From Paenibacillus polymyxa M1 (GTDB taxonomy: Bacteria > Bacillota > Bacilli > Paenibacillales > Paenibacillaceae): a DNA stretch of 64,000 bases. Each line of letters begins with the position of its first letter. Position 1 is the stretch's first letter. The notes beneath the pieces were generated by a model. That model was given only the letters and a program-made list of their open reading frames with translations, was not told where the DNA came from and did not search any database. Shown here in pieces: positions 16,337 to 25,681 of this stretch. Location of the stretch: positions 757,501 through 821,500 of the forward strand of contig NC_017542.1 in NCBI RefSeq assembly GCF_000237325.1, read 5' to 3'. Made by a program: the position numbers and the translations under genes.

Positions 16337-18766
16337 ATGATAAACAGTAAAAAGAAGCTTGTGGTTATAGGGAACGGGATGGCTGGTATCAATACGGTCG
16401 AACAAATTTTAAAATTAACAGATAAATATGAAATTACAGTCCTGGGAAGTGAGCCGCATCCGAACTATAACAGGATCATGCTCTCTTATGTGTTGGAAGG
16501 TAGTAAAACAATAGATGATATCATACTGAACGATTTGCAATGGTATGCGGATCAAGGGATTACTTTATATACAGGAAAAATGGTTAAAAGTATCGACGGT
16601 GAGCACAAGAAGATTCTCACCGAAGACGGACTGGAAATTGATTACGATGTGGCTTTGGTGGCTACTGGTTCACAATCGTTTATTCTGCCTATTCCGGGTA
16701 AAGAATTACCGGGAGTTATTGGTTTCCGAGATATCGCCGATTGCTCGGCCATGCTGGAAGCAGCGAAGACCTATAAAAAGGCCGCTGTCATTGGCGGAGG
16801 TCTATTGGGGCTGGAGGCAGCTAAAGGCCTGGTCAACCTCGGGATGGATGTTACGGTCGTTCATCTAATGGAAGATTTGATGGAACGTCAGTTAGACCGG
16901 GAAGCCTCTGCGATGTTGAAAGCAGAACTGGAACGTCAGGGAATCAAGTTTGCTATGCAAATGCAAACTGCGGAAGTGTACGGTCAAGATCGGGTACAAG
17001 GACTGCGCTTCTCGGATGGAAGCGAGCTGGAAGCAGATTTGGTTGTAATGGCCGTCGGGATTAAACCTAATATCCAGGTAGCTAAAGAAAGTGATATGGA
17101 AACGAACCGCGGGATTGTGGTCGATGATTTCATGAGAACCTCCATGCCGGATGTATACGCTGTAGGGGAATGTGTTGAGCACCGTGGAATCTGCTACGGT
17201 CTGGTAGCTCCGCTGTTTGAACAGGGAAGTGTGATTGCCAAGCATTTGGCAGGCGTGGATACTGAAGGCTATGCAGGATCGGTAGTTTCCACCAAGCTTA
17301 AAATTTCAGGGGTAGATGTTTTCTCAGCTGGCGAATTCATAACCCAACCTGAACATACGGCGATTGTAGCGAAGGATGAGTGGAAGCGAACATACAAAAA
17401 GGTACTGCTTCGTGATAATAAAATTGTTGGTACTGTACTGTTTGGCGATGTGAGTGAATCTGCTAGTCTGCAAAAATATGTGCGTCAGCAAACGGAAATG
17501 ACAGATGAGATCTATGGACAGATCATGGGTACTGGATGCGGCAATCACGGGGCGAAAACGTCATCCGTTGAAACCATGGCGGACGATGAAATTGTCTGCG
17601 GTTGTAACGGTGTGACTAAAAAGGCAATTGTGGAAGCAATCAATGAAAATGGATTGACCACCGTTGATGAAATTAAGGCATGTACCGGAGCTACGCGTTC
17701 TTGCGGAGGATGTAAGCCGGTTGTTGAGCAAATTTTGCAATATGTTCTTGGAGACAGCTTCAAAACATCAGCCAAGCAGGGAATATGTGGTTGCACAACA
17801 TTGAGTCGGGACGAAATTGTGGAAGCGATCAAAACCAAAGGGCTGACCACTACGCGTGAAGTGATGAATGTACTCGGCTGGCATAATGATGAAGGATGCT
17901 CCAAATGCCGTCCGGCGCTGAATTATTACTTGGGTATGATTAACCCTGATACCTATGAAAATGAGGGAGATTCCCGGTTTGTAAATGAGCGATTGCACGC
18001 GAACATTCAAAAGGATGGAACGTTTACAGTGGTGCCAAGAATGTACGGCGGGGTAACGACTCCAGAAGATTTGAAGAAAATAGCTGATGTATCGCTTAAA
18101 TACAACGTTAAAGTTGTAAAAGTAACTGGGGGACAACGGCTGGATTTGATTGGTGTCCGTAAAGAAGATCTGCCTAAAGTGTGGGAAGAACTCGATATGC
18201 CTTCGGGATATGCGTACGCGAAGTCGCTTCGTACGGTGAAAACCTGTGTTGGATCGCAATTTTGCCGTTTTGGTACACAGGACTCGATGGGCATGGGAGA
18301 AGTGCTGGAACGGAAATTCGAACGATTGGATTTCCCAGCAAAATTCAAATTAGCGGTTAATGGTTGTCCACGCAACTGTGCGGAATCATGTACGAAAGAT
18401 ATCGGAATCGTAGGCAACGATGGGGGCTGGGAGATCTTTATCGGTGGAAACGGTGGTATTAAAGCACGGTTGGCTGATTCACTCTGTAAAGTAAAAACCG
18501 ACGCTGAACTGATTGATATTGTAGGAGCCGTGATGCAATTCTACCGGGAAACAGGGCAATACCTGGAACGTACTTCCGAGTGGGTGGAACGGATCGGTCT
18601 GGAAGAGATTCAGAAGGCTGTCGTTAACGATACAGCTAATCGACAAGCTTTAGTAGAACGCGTTGAATTTGCATTACAACAGGTCGAAGACCCATGGAAA
18701 AAAATCATCCATGATGAGGATACACGCAAGAATCTATTTGAGGCTGTCACTCCGTCTATTGTGTAA
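16337..18766 (+). CDS. nirB: NAD(P)H nitrite reductase large subunit
   Basis: An 809-residue cytoplasmic flavo-siroheme enzyme that reduces nitrite to ammonium. An N-terminal FAD/NAD(P)H domain (VVIGNGMAGINTVE; second nucleotide motif AVIGGGLLGLEAAKGL) is followed by two BFD-like [2Fe-2S] segments with CGCNGVTKKAI...CTGATRSCGGCKP and CGCTTLSRDEI...GCSKCRP. The sulfite/nitrite reductase domain carries the [4Fe-4S]/siroheme cysteines TCVGSQFCRFGTQ and NGCPRNCAESC. GGAGG lies nine bases before the ATG. It is followed after 42 bases by nirD. The Fnr-type box suggests oxygen-limited expression. No nitrate reductase gene is in view. Confidence 0.96.
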   Translation: MINSKKKLVVIGNGMAGINTVEQILKLTDKYEITVLGSEPHPNYNRIMLSYVLEGSKTIDDIILNDLQWYADQGITLYTGKMVKSIDGEHKKILTEDGLEIDYDVALVATGSQSFILPIPGKELPGVIGFRDIADCSAMLEAAKTYKKAAVIGGGLLGLEAAKGLVNLGMDVTVVHLMEDLMERQLDREASAMLKAELERQGIKFAMQMQTAEVYGQDRVQGLRFSDGSELEADLVVMAVGIKPNIQVAKESDMETNRGIVVDDFMRTSMPDVYAVGECVEHRGICYGLVAPLFEQGSVIAKHLAGVDTEGYAGSVVSTKLKISGVDVFSAGEFITQPEHTAIVAKDEWKRTYKKVLLRDNKIVGTVLFGDVSESASLQKYVRQQTEMTDEIYGQIMGTGCGNHGAKTSSVETMADDEIVCGCNGVTKKAIVEAINENGLTTVDEIKACTGATRSCGGCKPVVEQILQYVLGDSFKTSAKQGICGCTTLSRDEIVEAIKTKGLTTTREVMNVLGWHNDEGCSKCRPALNYYLGMINPDTYENEGDSRFVNERLHANIQKDGTFTVVPRMYGGVTTPEDLKKIADVSLKYNVKVVKVTGGQRLDLIGVRKEDLPKVWEELDMPSGYAYAKSLRTVKTCVGSQFCRFGTQDSMGMGEVLERKFERLDFPAKFKLAVNGCPRNCAESCTKDIGIVGNDGGWEIFIGGNGGIKARLADSLCKVKTDAELIDIVGAVMQFYRETGQYLERTSEWVERIGLEEIQKAVVNDTANRQALVERVEFALQQVEDPWKKIIHDEDTRKNLFEAVTPSIV

Positions 18767-18808
18767 AATTGCATCTAAAAATGCCTGAGGAAGGAAGCGA
18801 GCAAGCAA

Positions 18809-19138
18809 ATGATCAAGAATGCCGAATGGCTTGTTGTCGGTCATAGCAAGGATTTTCCGATCAGAATAGGACGCACTATCCACGTCAAAGGTGCTGAAAT
18901 TGCTGTTTTCCGCACTTCGGAGAATAAGCTGTATGCTGTTGAAAATAGTAATCCTCACCCTAAGGGGGGTCCTCTTACAGAGGCAATAGTATCTGGTCAT
19001 TATATTTATGATCCTTTGTATGACTGGAAAATTGATTTGCAAACAGGCCTCGTTCAAGAGCCTGACCACGGACAAATTAAAACGTTCGCCGTCTGTGAAG
19101 AGGGAGAAGTAGTGAAAATATCGCTTGAGACGGTTTAA
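18809..19138 (+). CDS. nirD: nitrite reductase small subunit (Rieske-fold)
   Basis: NirD-family protein of 109 residues, partner of NirB. It has the Rieske fold, but the positions that normally hold cluster ligands read NSNPHPKGG and DPLYDWKI, so the Cys-His pairs are absent. NirD proteins generally do not bind a cluster, so this is expected for the family. It is co-transcribed with nirB; the ribosome site (AGGAAGGA) is about 13 bases from the ATG, somewhat far. Confidence 0.93.
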   Translation: MIKNAEWLVVGHSKDFPIRIGRTIHVKGAEIAVFRTSENKLYAVENSNPHPKGGPLTEAIVSGHYIYDPLYDWKIDLQTGLVQEPDHGQIKTFAVCEEGEVVKISLETV

Positions 19139-19157
19139 TTCATGTGAGGGAAAGCAT

Positions 19158-19199
19158 AAAAAGGGCTCGACAGGAACAATCCTGCAGGGCCCTTTTTGT
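19158..19199 (+). terminator. nirBD terminator
   Basis: AAAAAGGGC and GCCCTTTTT with an inner CAGG/CCTG pair, followed by T-rich sequence. It lies between convergent nirD and the collagen-like gene. Confidence 0.82.
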
Positions 19200-19205
19200 T
19201 TTGGA

Positions 19206-20942
19206 TCAGGTAATAGTGACACCTGCACTTGCGTAACCCACCACGGTGTTGACGAGGGAAACGCCTGTCGCAGTGGCAGAGAAAACCATAAGCAGACGGG
19301 TTTGCGCGGTTACGGGTATAGCCAATCCAGTAGCAATACCACTAGAAGTCGTTCCTAAAGCAACGATGTCAGTTAGTGGGGGAGTCAATGTAACGGTAGC
19401 TCCGGGAACGGCTATAAAGGTGTTATTAGGTGTCGGGGAACTAAACAACTGGGCAGTAATGCTAACGGATGATCCTAAGAGGGTTAGAGCAGCAGTTGTA
19501 CTGAAATATCCGGTAATGGATGTGATTACACCCCCCCGTGGAACGGAAAAAGCAAAGTTAATGAGTGGTCCTACAAGCGTACCTGTGAGGTCTATAACCC
19601 CATTTACAAGGCCAATACCTGTAGCTGAGCTTCCGAAACCAATCAAACTTGTGGTTCCTACCAATCCGCCAAGAACGGTTGTCAGTATAGCAGGACCACC
19701 GGAGGCAAACGGGATAATTGCCCCTGAACCGGTGGCTCCAGTAACTCCAGTGGCTCCAGTAGCTCCGCCGACACCTGTAGCGCCCGTGGCTCCAGCGGGC
19801 CCGACCGCACCAACCGCGCCCGGCAGTCCATCAGCGCCGGTCGGTCCAGTGGCTCCAGCGGGCCCGGCCGCGCCAACTGCGCCCGGCAGTCCATCAGCGC
19901 CAGTCGGTCCAGTGGCTCCAGCGGGCCCGACCGCACCAACCGCGCCCGGCAGTCCATCAGCGCCGGTCGGTCCAGTGGCTCCAGCGGGCCCGGCCGCGCC
20001 AACTGCGCCCGGCAGTCCATCAGCGCCGGTCGGTCCAGTGGCTCCAGCAGGCCCGGCCGCGCCAACCGCGCCCGGCAGTCCATCGGCGCCAGTCGGTCCA
20101 GTGGCTCCAGCGGGCCCGACCGCACCAACTGCGCCTGGCAGTCCATCAGCGCCAGTCGGCCCTGTGGCTCCAGCGGGTCCGACCAAACCATCAGCGCCCG
20201 TAGCGCCCGTGGCGCCTGTTACACCCCCGGCAGGCCCAGCAGGCCCAGCAGGTCCGACGGCTCCGATAGGCCCAGCGGCTCCGACAGGCCCGGCAGGCCC
20301 TTCAGCTCCGATAGGTCCAGCGGCCCCTACAGGCCCGGGAGGTCCTGGTGGACCCGGTACACCTGCTGGACCAGGCGCACCGCCAGGCCCCACAGGTCCG
20401 GGAGGTCCTGGTGGGCCCGGCACACCTGCTGGACCAGGCGCACCACCAGGCCCCACAGGTCCCGGAGGCCCTTGTGGGCCGGGCTCCCCTGACAAATACG
20501 GTTCACTTAGTGCGTTGCTAACCGTCGTACCCGCAGTTCTGATTGCACGGATTAAACTGTCTTTAAGAGTTGAATTGAGGGATTCCTGTAGAACGATGGA
20601 CAATAGGGCATCCAGCAGTTGCTGTAATGTAGTACCTACGCTGATCGGAGAGAAAGGTGTGGCTTCTAATGCTACAATAGCAAGTTCCAACGCCGCCAGT
20701 AAATCTGCCTTAGCCCCGCTTCTAAGTCTTAAACTTTTCGCCAGAGACAGCAATTGTCTTAAAATCTGTTGCAATAAAGATACATTAGCCGCAGAAGGGT
20801 TTGCGAATACAAGTGGGACGATCGAGGTCAATTCATGAATAAGCTTGAGAAGCGCTTCGATACTTCTATTATCTCTTGGTGGTTTGCAGTCCTCGTCTTT
20901 TTTTGAAGCACCACTGAACCTGAACGGTCTTTTATGTTTCAT
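19206..20942 (-). CDS. collagen-like exosporium-type protein (BclA-like)
   Basis: A 578-residue collagen-like protein. Residues 1-150 are a helical N-terminal region ([20 protein letters not shown]...). Residues 152 to about 400 are uninterrupted G-X-Y triplets, including six near-identical 21-residue units ([20 protein letters not shown]). The last 170 residues form a beta-rich domain ([21 protein letters not shown]...) resembling the BclA C-terminal jelly roll, which trimerises on the spore surface. There is no standard signal peptide, as for exosporium proteins. ATG 20942 follows GGAGGAGAT; the ATG at 20963 overlaps that site. Placement beside germination genes supports a spore role, which is inferred. 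Confidence 0.85.
   Translation of the reverse strand: MKHKRPFRFSGASKKDEDCKPPRDNRSIEALLKLIHELTSIVPLVFANPSAANVSLLQQILRQLLSLAKSLRLRSGAKADLLAALELAIVALEATPFSPISVGTTLQQLLDALLSIVLQESLNSTLKDSLIRAIRTAGTTVSNALSEPYLSGEPGPQGPPGPVGPGGAPGPAGVPGPPGPPGPVGPGGAPGPAGVPGPPGPPGPVGAAGPIGAEGPAGPVGAAGPIGAVGPAGPAGPAGGVTGATGATGADGLVGPAGATGPTGADGLPGAVGAVGPAGATGPTGADGLPGAVGAAGPAGATGPTGADGLPGAVGAAGPAGATGPTGADGLPGAVGAVGPAGATGPTGADGLPGAVGAAGPAGATGPTGADGLPGAVGAVGPAGATGATGVGGATGATGVTGATGSGAIIPFASGGPAILTTVLGGLVGTTSLIGFGSSATGIGLVNGVIDLTGTLVGPLINFAFSVPRGGVITSITGYFSTTAALTLLGSSVSITAQLFSSPTPNNTFIAVPGATVTLTPPLTDIVALGTTSSGIATGLAIPVTAQTRLLMVFSATATGVSLVNTVVGYASAGVTIT
19788..20165. repeat. six 63-bp tandem repeats
   Basis: Six contiguous near-identical 63-bp units starting at 19788, 19851, 19914, 19977, 20040 and 20103, with a partial seventh from 20166. 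Each encodes 21 residues (seven G-X-Y triplets) of the collagen-like protein. Differences are mostly single silent changes plus Ala/Val at one site, as expected of a recently expanding array. Confidence 0.92.
20341..20466. repeat. two 63-bp tandem repeats, second type
   Basis: Two adjacent 63-bp units (20341-20403 and 20404-20466) of different sequence from the main array. They encode [21 protein letters not shown] on the minus strand, within the collagen-like region. Confidence 0.85.
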
Positions 20943-21082
20943 GCTCAAGTATCTCCTCCTCATTCTTCCTACTGTAGAGGTGACAGATGGTTAATCGCCC
21001 CGTTTTACAGATATTCATAATATATTTATTGAAGCGAAAAGGGTGAATACACAAGCAAAGCTTAATAAAATATTGATAACAA

Positions 21083-21119
21083 AAAGCGCGGTCCCCAAAT
21101 AGCCTGGGACCGCGCTTTA
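21083..21119 (-). terminator. terminator of the SLH protein gene
   Basis: AAAGCGCGGTCCC and GGGACCGCGCTTT form a 13-bp stem. Read leftward it is followed by TTTTT. It separates the SLH gene from the collagen-like gene. Confidence 0.9.
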
Positions 21120-21155
21120 GTGTGTAGTCTATTAGATTATACGTCTTCGAAAGAT

Positions 21156-24100
21156 TTATTTGAAAATTCGTACCAGCAGTTCAGCCATCTCGCCTCTGCT
21201 GATGGCGGCTTTTGGTTTGAGTGTTCCATCAGGATACCCGCTAATCCAACCCGAACCTATGGCTTTCTCGAATGCTGTGGAAGCCCAGGAAGCAATCTGC
21301 TGATCATCTTTGTAAGATTGCAGTCCAGTAGGGCTGGAAACGGATGTCTGTTTCTGCATCGCGTGTGACAGGATCACCATCGCCTGTTCACGCGTAAGAC
21401 TTTCATCAGGTCCGAACGTCTGAGCGGTTAGTCCTTGAATCCATCCCTGACGGTGAGCGGCATCCACGGCTGATCCAGCCCAGTGCCCCTTCATATCTGT
21501 AAATGAGGTAGACAGGCTTTCGTCTCCAGTAGTTCCTAAAGCCCTGATCAATATGGCTACAAATTCTGCACGGCTTACCGCACGCTCAGGGCGCATGTTG
21601 CCATCTTTATAGCCCTGCATCCAGCCTTTGGCTGCAAGAGATTGTAGGGACTTCGCTGCCCAGTGATCTTGTAGGTCCGGCCACACTTGAGCTGGCTCTT
21701 GCGAATCTGACGAATGGATTGGGTCATTTTGTACATCGGTCTGATCAACCTGAGACGCGTCCGTAGAGACGGCAACAGCGAAGGTACCTAACCGAGGTGT
21801 ATTCAGACTCACACCCGACAAAATTCCTTGTGAATTTATCACAGCAGTGCCCTTTAGAATCTCGCGCTCGCCATTTTCATACATCACAAGAATAGAGAAT
21901 TGGGGTTCTACATTCTGCAATTCACTTGAAGATTCGCTATCCAGCGGCAGAACGATGGACGAAGTCCCTGTCACGTTAGCTTTAATTTCTACAGCCGCTC
22001 CTATCAGCTTCAGGTTGGATTGTTGCTCAGCCCAATCTCGGAATTGCTGATCTGCCTGCTGAAATGAAATGGTAACGTCCTGCTGACCTGAGGCGGCCAT
22101 GCTGGTTAGTGTGTCACTGGATAGCATCAGTGTTCCATAACGGGAGATCACCGAAGCTCCAATCTGCGCCCATTTATTCAGTACAGAATGAGTCAGGAGA
22201 ACACGGCTCATTTGCTTTTCCTGCTCCAAACGAATGTCAGCGTATGCCTTGCCTTCGCGCAGTGCTTGTTGAATCTGTTCATCCAGAAATGCCGGCGAAG
22301 GAACAAAGAGGGAAACAGCTTTCCCTTGCTCTGAAAAAACGATCTGTTGTACGCCAGCAGACAGATCCTGATCCTCATTCTTATCTTTGTTAGACTTGCC
22401 TGTGTCCACAGTCACTTTAGCAGGGACGATGACTTTTATGGCCTGCGTCAAAGCATGAGAACCATCGCTTGCCTTCATGACATCCAATATTATAGTGACA
22501 ACGGAAGGAGTGTCTCTCTGAAAAATAGTTCCGTCTGTACGCACGATGTCTGGTTGACTACTGCTGCTGATGGTCACACGGAAGCCATCGGGTACAGCAG
22601 GCAGAATAAGCATTGTATCACTTGTTGTAGGGGCAGGTATGCTTGTGATGGAATCCGCGACACGCTGCGCGGTTAATCCTTGTGGAGACACTAGCCCAGA
22701 GGGCGCGCTCTTCATGCCATTTACGTTTTGTAGCACATAGTAGCTGGCTCCTTCGGGTACTGGTGTAAATGTATATTTTCCCTCACTCGAAGCGATTCCT
22801 TCCGCTATAAGCTCCTGCTGAGCATTATACAGTTCAAGCCGTGCGTTCGGTAAAGCGCCTGTGACGATCACAGAGGCAATGTCCTCATCGCCTGCTGCGG
22901 CTGCAACAGCACGGGGCAGCACGTTTATACGGCGTTCTGCCGGCTCTGCAGTCCAACTTCCATTGTCGCTATAAGTATAGTTCAATACGTATACACCAGG
23001 TACATTCGTATCGACATTGCCGATACCTGAAAGATCGGGAATCAGAATATTGCCGTATACACTGTCCAGTACGCTGGCTCCTGGATCAGTGAAGCTATCC
23101 CCAGTTTCCAGAACAATTGGATTACTGCCGTTCAGTCGTACATAAGGTGTATTCGGCAATGCTTTCAGCACGGTAATCGTGAATGTTTTTTGGACAGAAG
23201 CTATACCTTTAGAAATCATAGCAATTAACTGTACATTCATATCACCGTCTGTATATTTAGGCCGATTCACCTGACCACTGTCACTGAGGATATTTGGTCG
23301 ATCCGAAGACCAGTCGATCTGGGTGTCGAATGCCCCTGTACGAGGCAGGGTGATGGAATCCTTAATCCCTTCCGGGTAATCCAGATTTAGTGTTTTTGCC
23401 GCCAAATTCACTGCTTCATCAGCGCTTACGGGCAATGCGGGTACGAGCAGGCTGAAGGTTTTTCGAAGCTCAATCCCACCTCTTGACACAATCGCTTCAA
23501 GCGTGATGGTCTGATCGCCCTGTACGTAGGTAGGGAAGGTGACATGTCCAGTATGATCCAGGAACTGCGGCTGGCTCGACGACCATGACACCTGAACACC
23601 ATTCAGAGCATCCTTTGCCAAATATACGTCTCCGGTTACTGTCGTTAGCGGTAGTTCAAGTGCTCTGTATGCTGCGTTCACGGCTTCAGTGTCGCTCATC
23701 GGCAGACGCAGTACGTGTGCAGTAAAATCCTTTGTTTTCGTTAAGCCTGCAAGTTGCAGGGTGGCCGTTAGGGTAACGTCGGTATCTCCACTACTGTAGG
23801 AAGGTCTGGTGAGTGTTCCATCTGCTGCAATGACAAGAGGTTTGGACGAGGACCATTCGATCTGCACTCCGCCATAACCGGATAAAGGGAGAGATACATT
23901 TTCTTGTACCGCAGACAAATCGCCAAGCGATAGGATATCTGCTGCTTGATTCAATGTATCTTGAGCAGTCATCTTCGAAACGGTAACTTCAAAAGTTTGG
24001 GTATCCGAGGCGGTTCCTTTTGCAATCGTTGCTGTCAGTTTTACCTTTTGATCACCCAGATCGTACCGCGGGCGTATTACAGCTCCTTCGTTCGTAATAA

Positions 24101-25046
24101 CGTCAGGAGTATCCGAACTCCAGCTCACCGTCGTATCATTCAACCCAGTGAGTGGCAGGGTCAGCTTTTGGGATACCGATTCCACCGTATCTCCAGGTGC
24201 GAGACTTAGAGCAAGTGCAGCTTTTGCCTGTGCAACTCTCTCTGCATCGGTAAGTATGTTCACTTTGACTTCTGAGGGAGTGCTCTCCCCTTTAGCATTC
24301 ACGGCTTGAACTGTGTAAACTGCTTCACCTGGCGGCAATGCTGAAGTGTCTATGAATTGGGTTAGGCTGCCTGTGTAGAGCGTTATACCATCACGCACGA
24401 CTTTGTAGGAAGTTGCATAAGGAACGGCATCCCAGCTTAACTCCACCGTATTTCCATTTTTAATACCTGTAAAATGGCCCGGGGCCTGTGGAACGGGTAA
24501 TCGCTCCCCATAAGCCGCGAATTCCATGATGGAAGCCCATTGATTGTTTCTTGCATTTCCTTGATCAATATATAATCGCAGGTATCGTGCAGTTACAGGG
24601 GGAATGCTTTTTTGAAAATTAGAACTCCCATTATTCTGCACGGTATCCACAGTCGCCCAATTAAATCCGTTGCTGCTCGTCTGCAATCGGAAACTGTATG
24701 GATCACGTTGATCGTTCCATCCATAATGGACACCCATACCTGTAACAACATATCGATCTACGATATACCAGTCTCTCAGATCTACCTGGATCCATTTTTC
24801 ACCATTGCTTGCCTGATACCAGCGGCTTGTCGGGTCGACTGACCCATCCACAGCCCTGGAGGGATCATAGGGCTGGGTGTAACCGCTGGATGTAGTTGGT
24901 TTGTTAAACACTACATTTTCCCAACCGGCAGCATGGGCTTCATTCGTCCCTATGAACAGGAACGCACCACTGATCAATGGCATGAGTGGAACCAGCACAC
25001 GGTAGGGTTTTAACTTATTGCGTGTGAAGCTATTGCCTTCGAGCAC
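21156..25046 (-). CDS. surface protein: F5/8C domain, Ig-like repeats, three SLH domains
   Basis: A 1,296-residue exported protein. A signal peptide (PLMPLISGAFLFIGTNEAHA) is followed by an F5/8 type C (discoidin) carbohydrate-binding domain (about 40-185) and a fibronectin-III-like domain (about 190-270). Four 'atrophied' bacterial Ig-like repeats come next, each with a core such as WSSDTPDVITNEGAVIRPRY. Then there is a DPGASVLDSVYGN Ig-type domain, a long middle region, and three S-layer-homology domains at the C-terminus (about 1110-1296; WAAKSLQSLAAKGWMQGYKDG, WISGYPDGTLKPKA). SLH domains attach proteins to pyruvylated cell-wall polymers. The start is GTG 25046 with GAGGTGA upstream. No catalytic domain was recognised, so an adhesin or structural role is likely. 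Confidence 0.9.
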   Translation of the reverse strand: MLEGNSFTRNKLKPYRVLVPLMPLISGAFLFIGTNEAHAAGWENVVFNKPTTSSGYTQPYDPSRAVDGSVDPTSRWYQASNGEKWIQVDLRDWYIVDRYVVTGMGVHYGWNDQRDPYSFRLQTSSNGFNWATVDTVQNNGSSNFQKSIPPVTARYLRLYIDQGNARNNQWASIMEFAAYGERLPVPQAPGHFTGIKNGNTVELSWDAVPYATSYKVVRDGITLYTGSLTQFIDTSALPPGEAVYTVQAVNAKGESTPSEVKVNILTDAERVAQAKAALALSLAPGDTVESVSQKLTLPLTGLNDTTVSWSSDTPDVITNEGAVIRPRYDLGDQKVKLTATIAKGTASDTQTFEVTVSKMTAQDTLNQAADILSLGDLSAVQENVSLPLSGYGGVQIEWSSSKPLVIAADGTLTRPSYSSGDTDVTLTATLQLAGLTKTKDFTAHVLRLPMSDTEAVNAAYRALELPLTTVTGDVYLAKDALNGVQVSWSSSQPQFLDHTGHVTFPTYVQGDQTITLEAIVSRGGIELRKTFSLLVPALPVSADEAVNLAAKTLNLDYPEGIKDSITLPRTGAFDTQIDWSSDRPNILSDSGQVNRPKYTDGDMNVQLIAMISKGIASVQKTFTITVLKALPNTPYVRLNGSNPIVLETGDSFTDPGASVLDSVYGNILIPDLSGIGNVDTNVPGVYVLNYTYSDNGSWTAEPAERRINVLPRAVAAAAGDEDIASVIVTGALPNARLELYNAQQELIAEGIASSEGKYTFTPVPEGASYYVLQNVNGMKSAPSGLVSPQGLTAQRVADSITSIPAPTTSDTMLILPAVPDGFRVTISSSSQPDIVRTDGTIFQRDTPSVVTIILDVMKASDGSHALTQAIKVIVPAKVTVDTGKSNKDKNEDQDLSAGVQQIVFSEQGKAVSLFVPSPAFLDEQIQQALREGKAYADIRLEQEKQMSRVLLTHSVLNKWAQIGASVISRYGTLMLSSDTLTSMAASGQQDVTISFQQADQQFRDWAEQQSNLKLIGAAVEIKANVTGTSSIVLPLDSESSSELQNVEPQFSILVMYENGEREILKGTAVINSQGILSGVSLNTPRLGTFAVAVSTDASQVDQTDVQNDPIHSSDSQEPAQVWPDLQDHWAAKSLQSLAAKGWMQGYKDGNMRPERAVSRAEFVAILIRALGTTGDESLSTSFTDMKGHWAGSAVDAAHRQGWIQGLTAQTFGPDESLTREQAMVILSHAMQKQTSVSSPTGLQSYKDDQQIASWASTAFEKAIGSGWISGYPDGTLKPKAAISRGEMAELLVRIFK

Positions 25047-25094
25047 GCTATCACCTCTTCTTTATTAAATAGCACACTTATTGATGTATTCATA

Positions 25095-25436
25095 TTATGG
25101 GCGGGAAGGGTATGGCCCCTCGGTAGCGATGTAGTAGTTTACATTCGGCAACGGGGAAGCTCCGCGCAAGTCAGGCAATGCAAATGTACGCACTCCATCA
25201 CCGCCAAAATTAGTGCCCAGCAGGCTGAATAATACTGAATTCTGAGAAATATCCAGGAGTTGACCCTCGCATTTTATCCAGCCCTTAGGAGCGTACGTAT
25301 ACGGATACATCGTAATTTCCCCAATATAAGGCTCGGGCGATGCTTGAGCCTGTTTGGGACTGATTGCCGTTCCTCCTAACAAAATGACCGCCAGCAGACT
25401 CAATACAGCGGTTTTTTTCAAAAAATGATTCTTCAT
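25095..25436 (-). CDS. secreted short phage-tail-collar-domain protein
   Basis: A 113-residue protein with a signal peptide (FLKKTAVLSLLAVILLGGTAI...AQA) and one tail-collar/MdpB-type domain. The family pattern is visible: GEITMYPYTYAPKGWIKCEGQLLDI, SLLGTNFGGDGVRTFALPDLRG. Related 'microcystin-dependent' proteins are usually about 170 residues and cytoplasmic-looking; this one is short, ends soon after the collar motif and is exported. ATG 25436 follows AAGGAGT; the longer in-frame start lacks a ribosome site. It lies 49 bases upstream of the SLH gene in the same direction, so the two may share a transcript. Confidence 0.75.
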   Translation of the reverse strand: MKNHFLKKTAVLSLLAVILLGGTAISPKQAQASPEPYIGEITMYPYTYAPKGWIKCEGQLLDISQNSVLFSLLGTNFGGDGVRTFALPDLRGASPLPNVNYYIATEGPYPSRP

Positions 25437-25681
25437 ACCTACAACTCCTTTTAGATTCGAATAATGGACCACGAATTCAACAAATTTGTGACATTAGTCA
25501 TAGAATGAATAGATATTATCATGGATTTCCACTTTTGCAATACAGTTCATCTATCAAATTCACCTTTTTATTCCTTTTGTGAGCAAAGAAATTTATTCCA
25601 TCTGGTCCATCTTTCATGCATCTTTTTTCTAATCCAGGTAAATCTATATACAAATCGGGTGGAATTCAAGGAGGAATGAAC

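Noticed and set aside
19788..20466. 63-bp repeats considered as a CRISPR array
   Set aside because: The units are contiguous with no spacers and encode collagen triplets.
19246..20838. 530-codon open frame on the plus strand opposite the collagen-like gene
   Set aside because: It is a Pro/Ala/Gly-rich mirror of the G-X-Y repeats, caused by the codon pattern of the minus-strand gene, and has no ribosome site.
25473..25681. Sporulation-sigma promoter before gerA copy 2
   Set aside because: No sequence matched the sigma-G pattern with correct spacing well enough to report.
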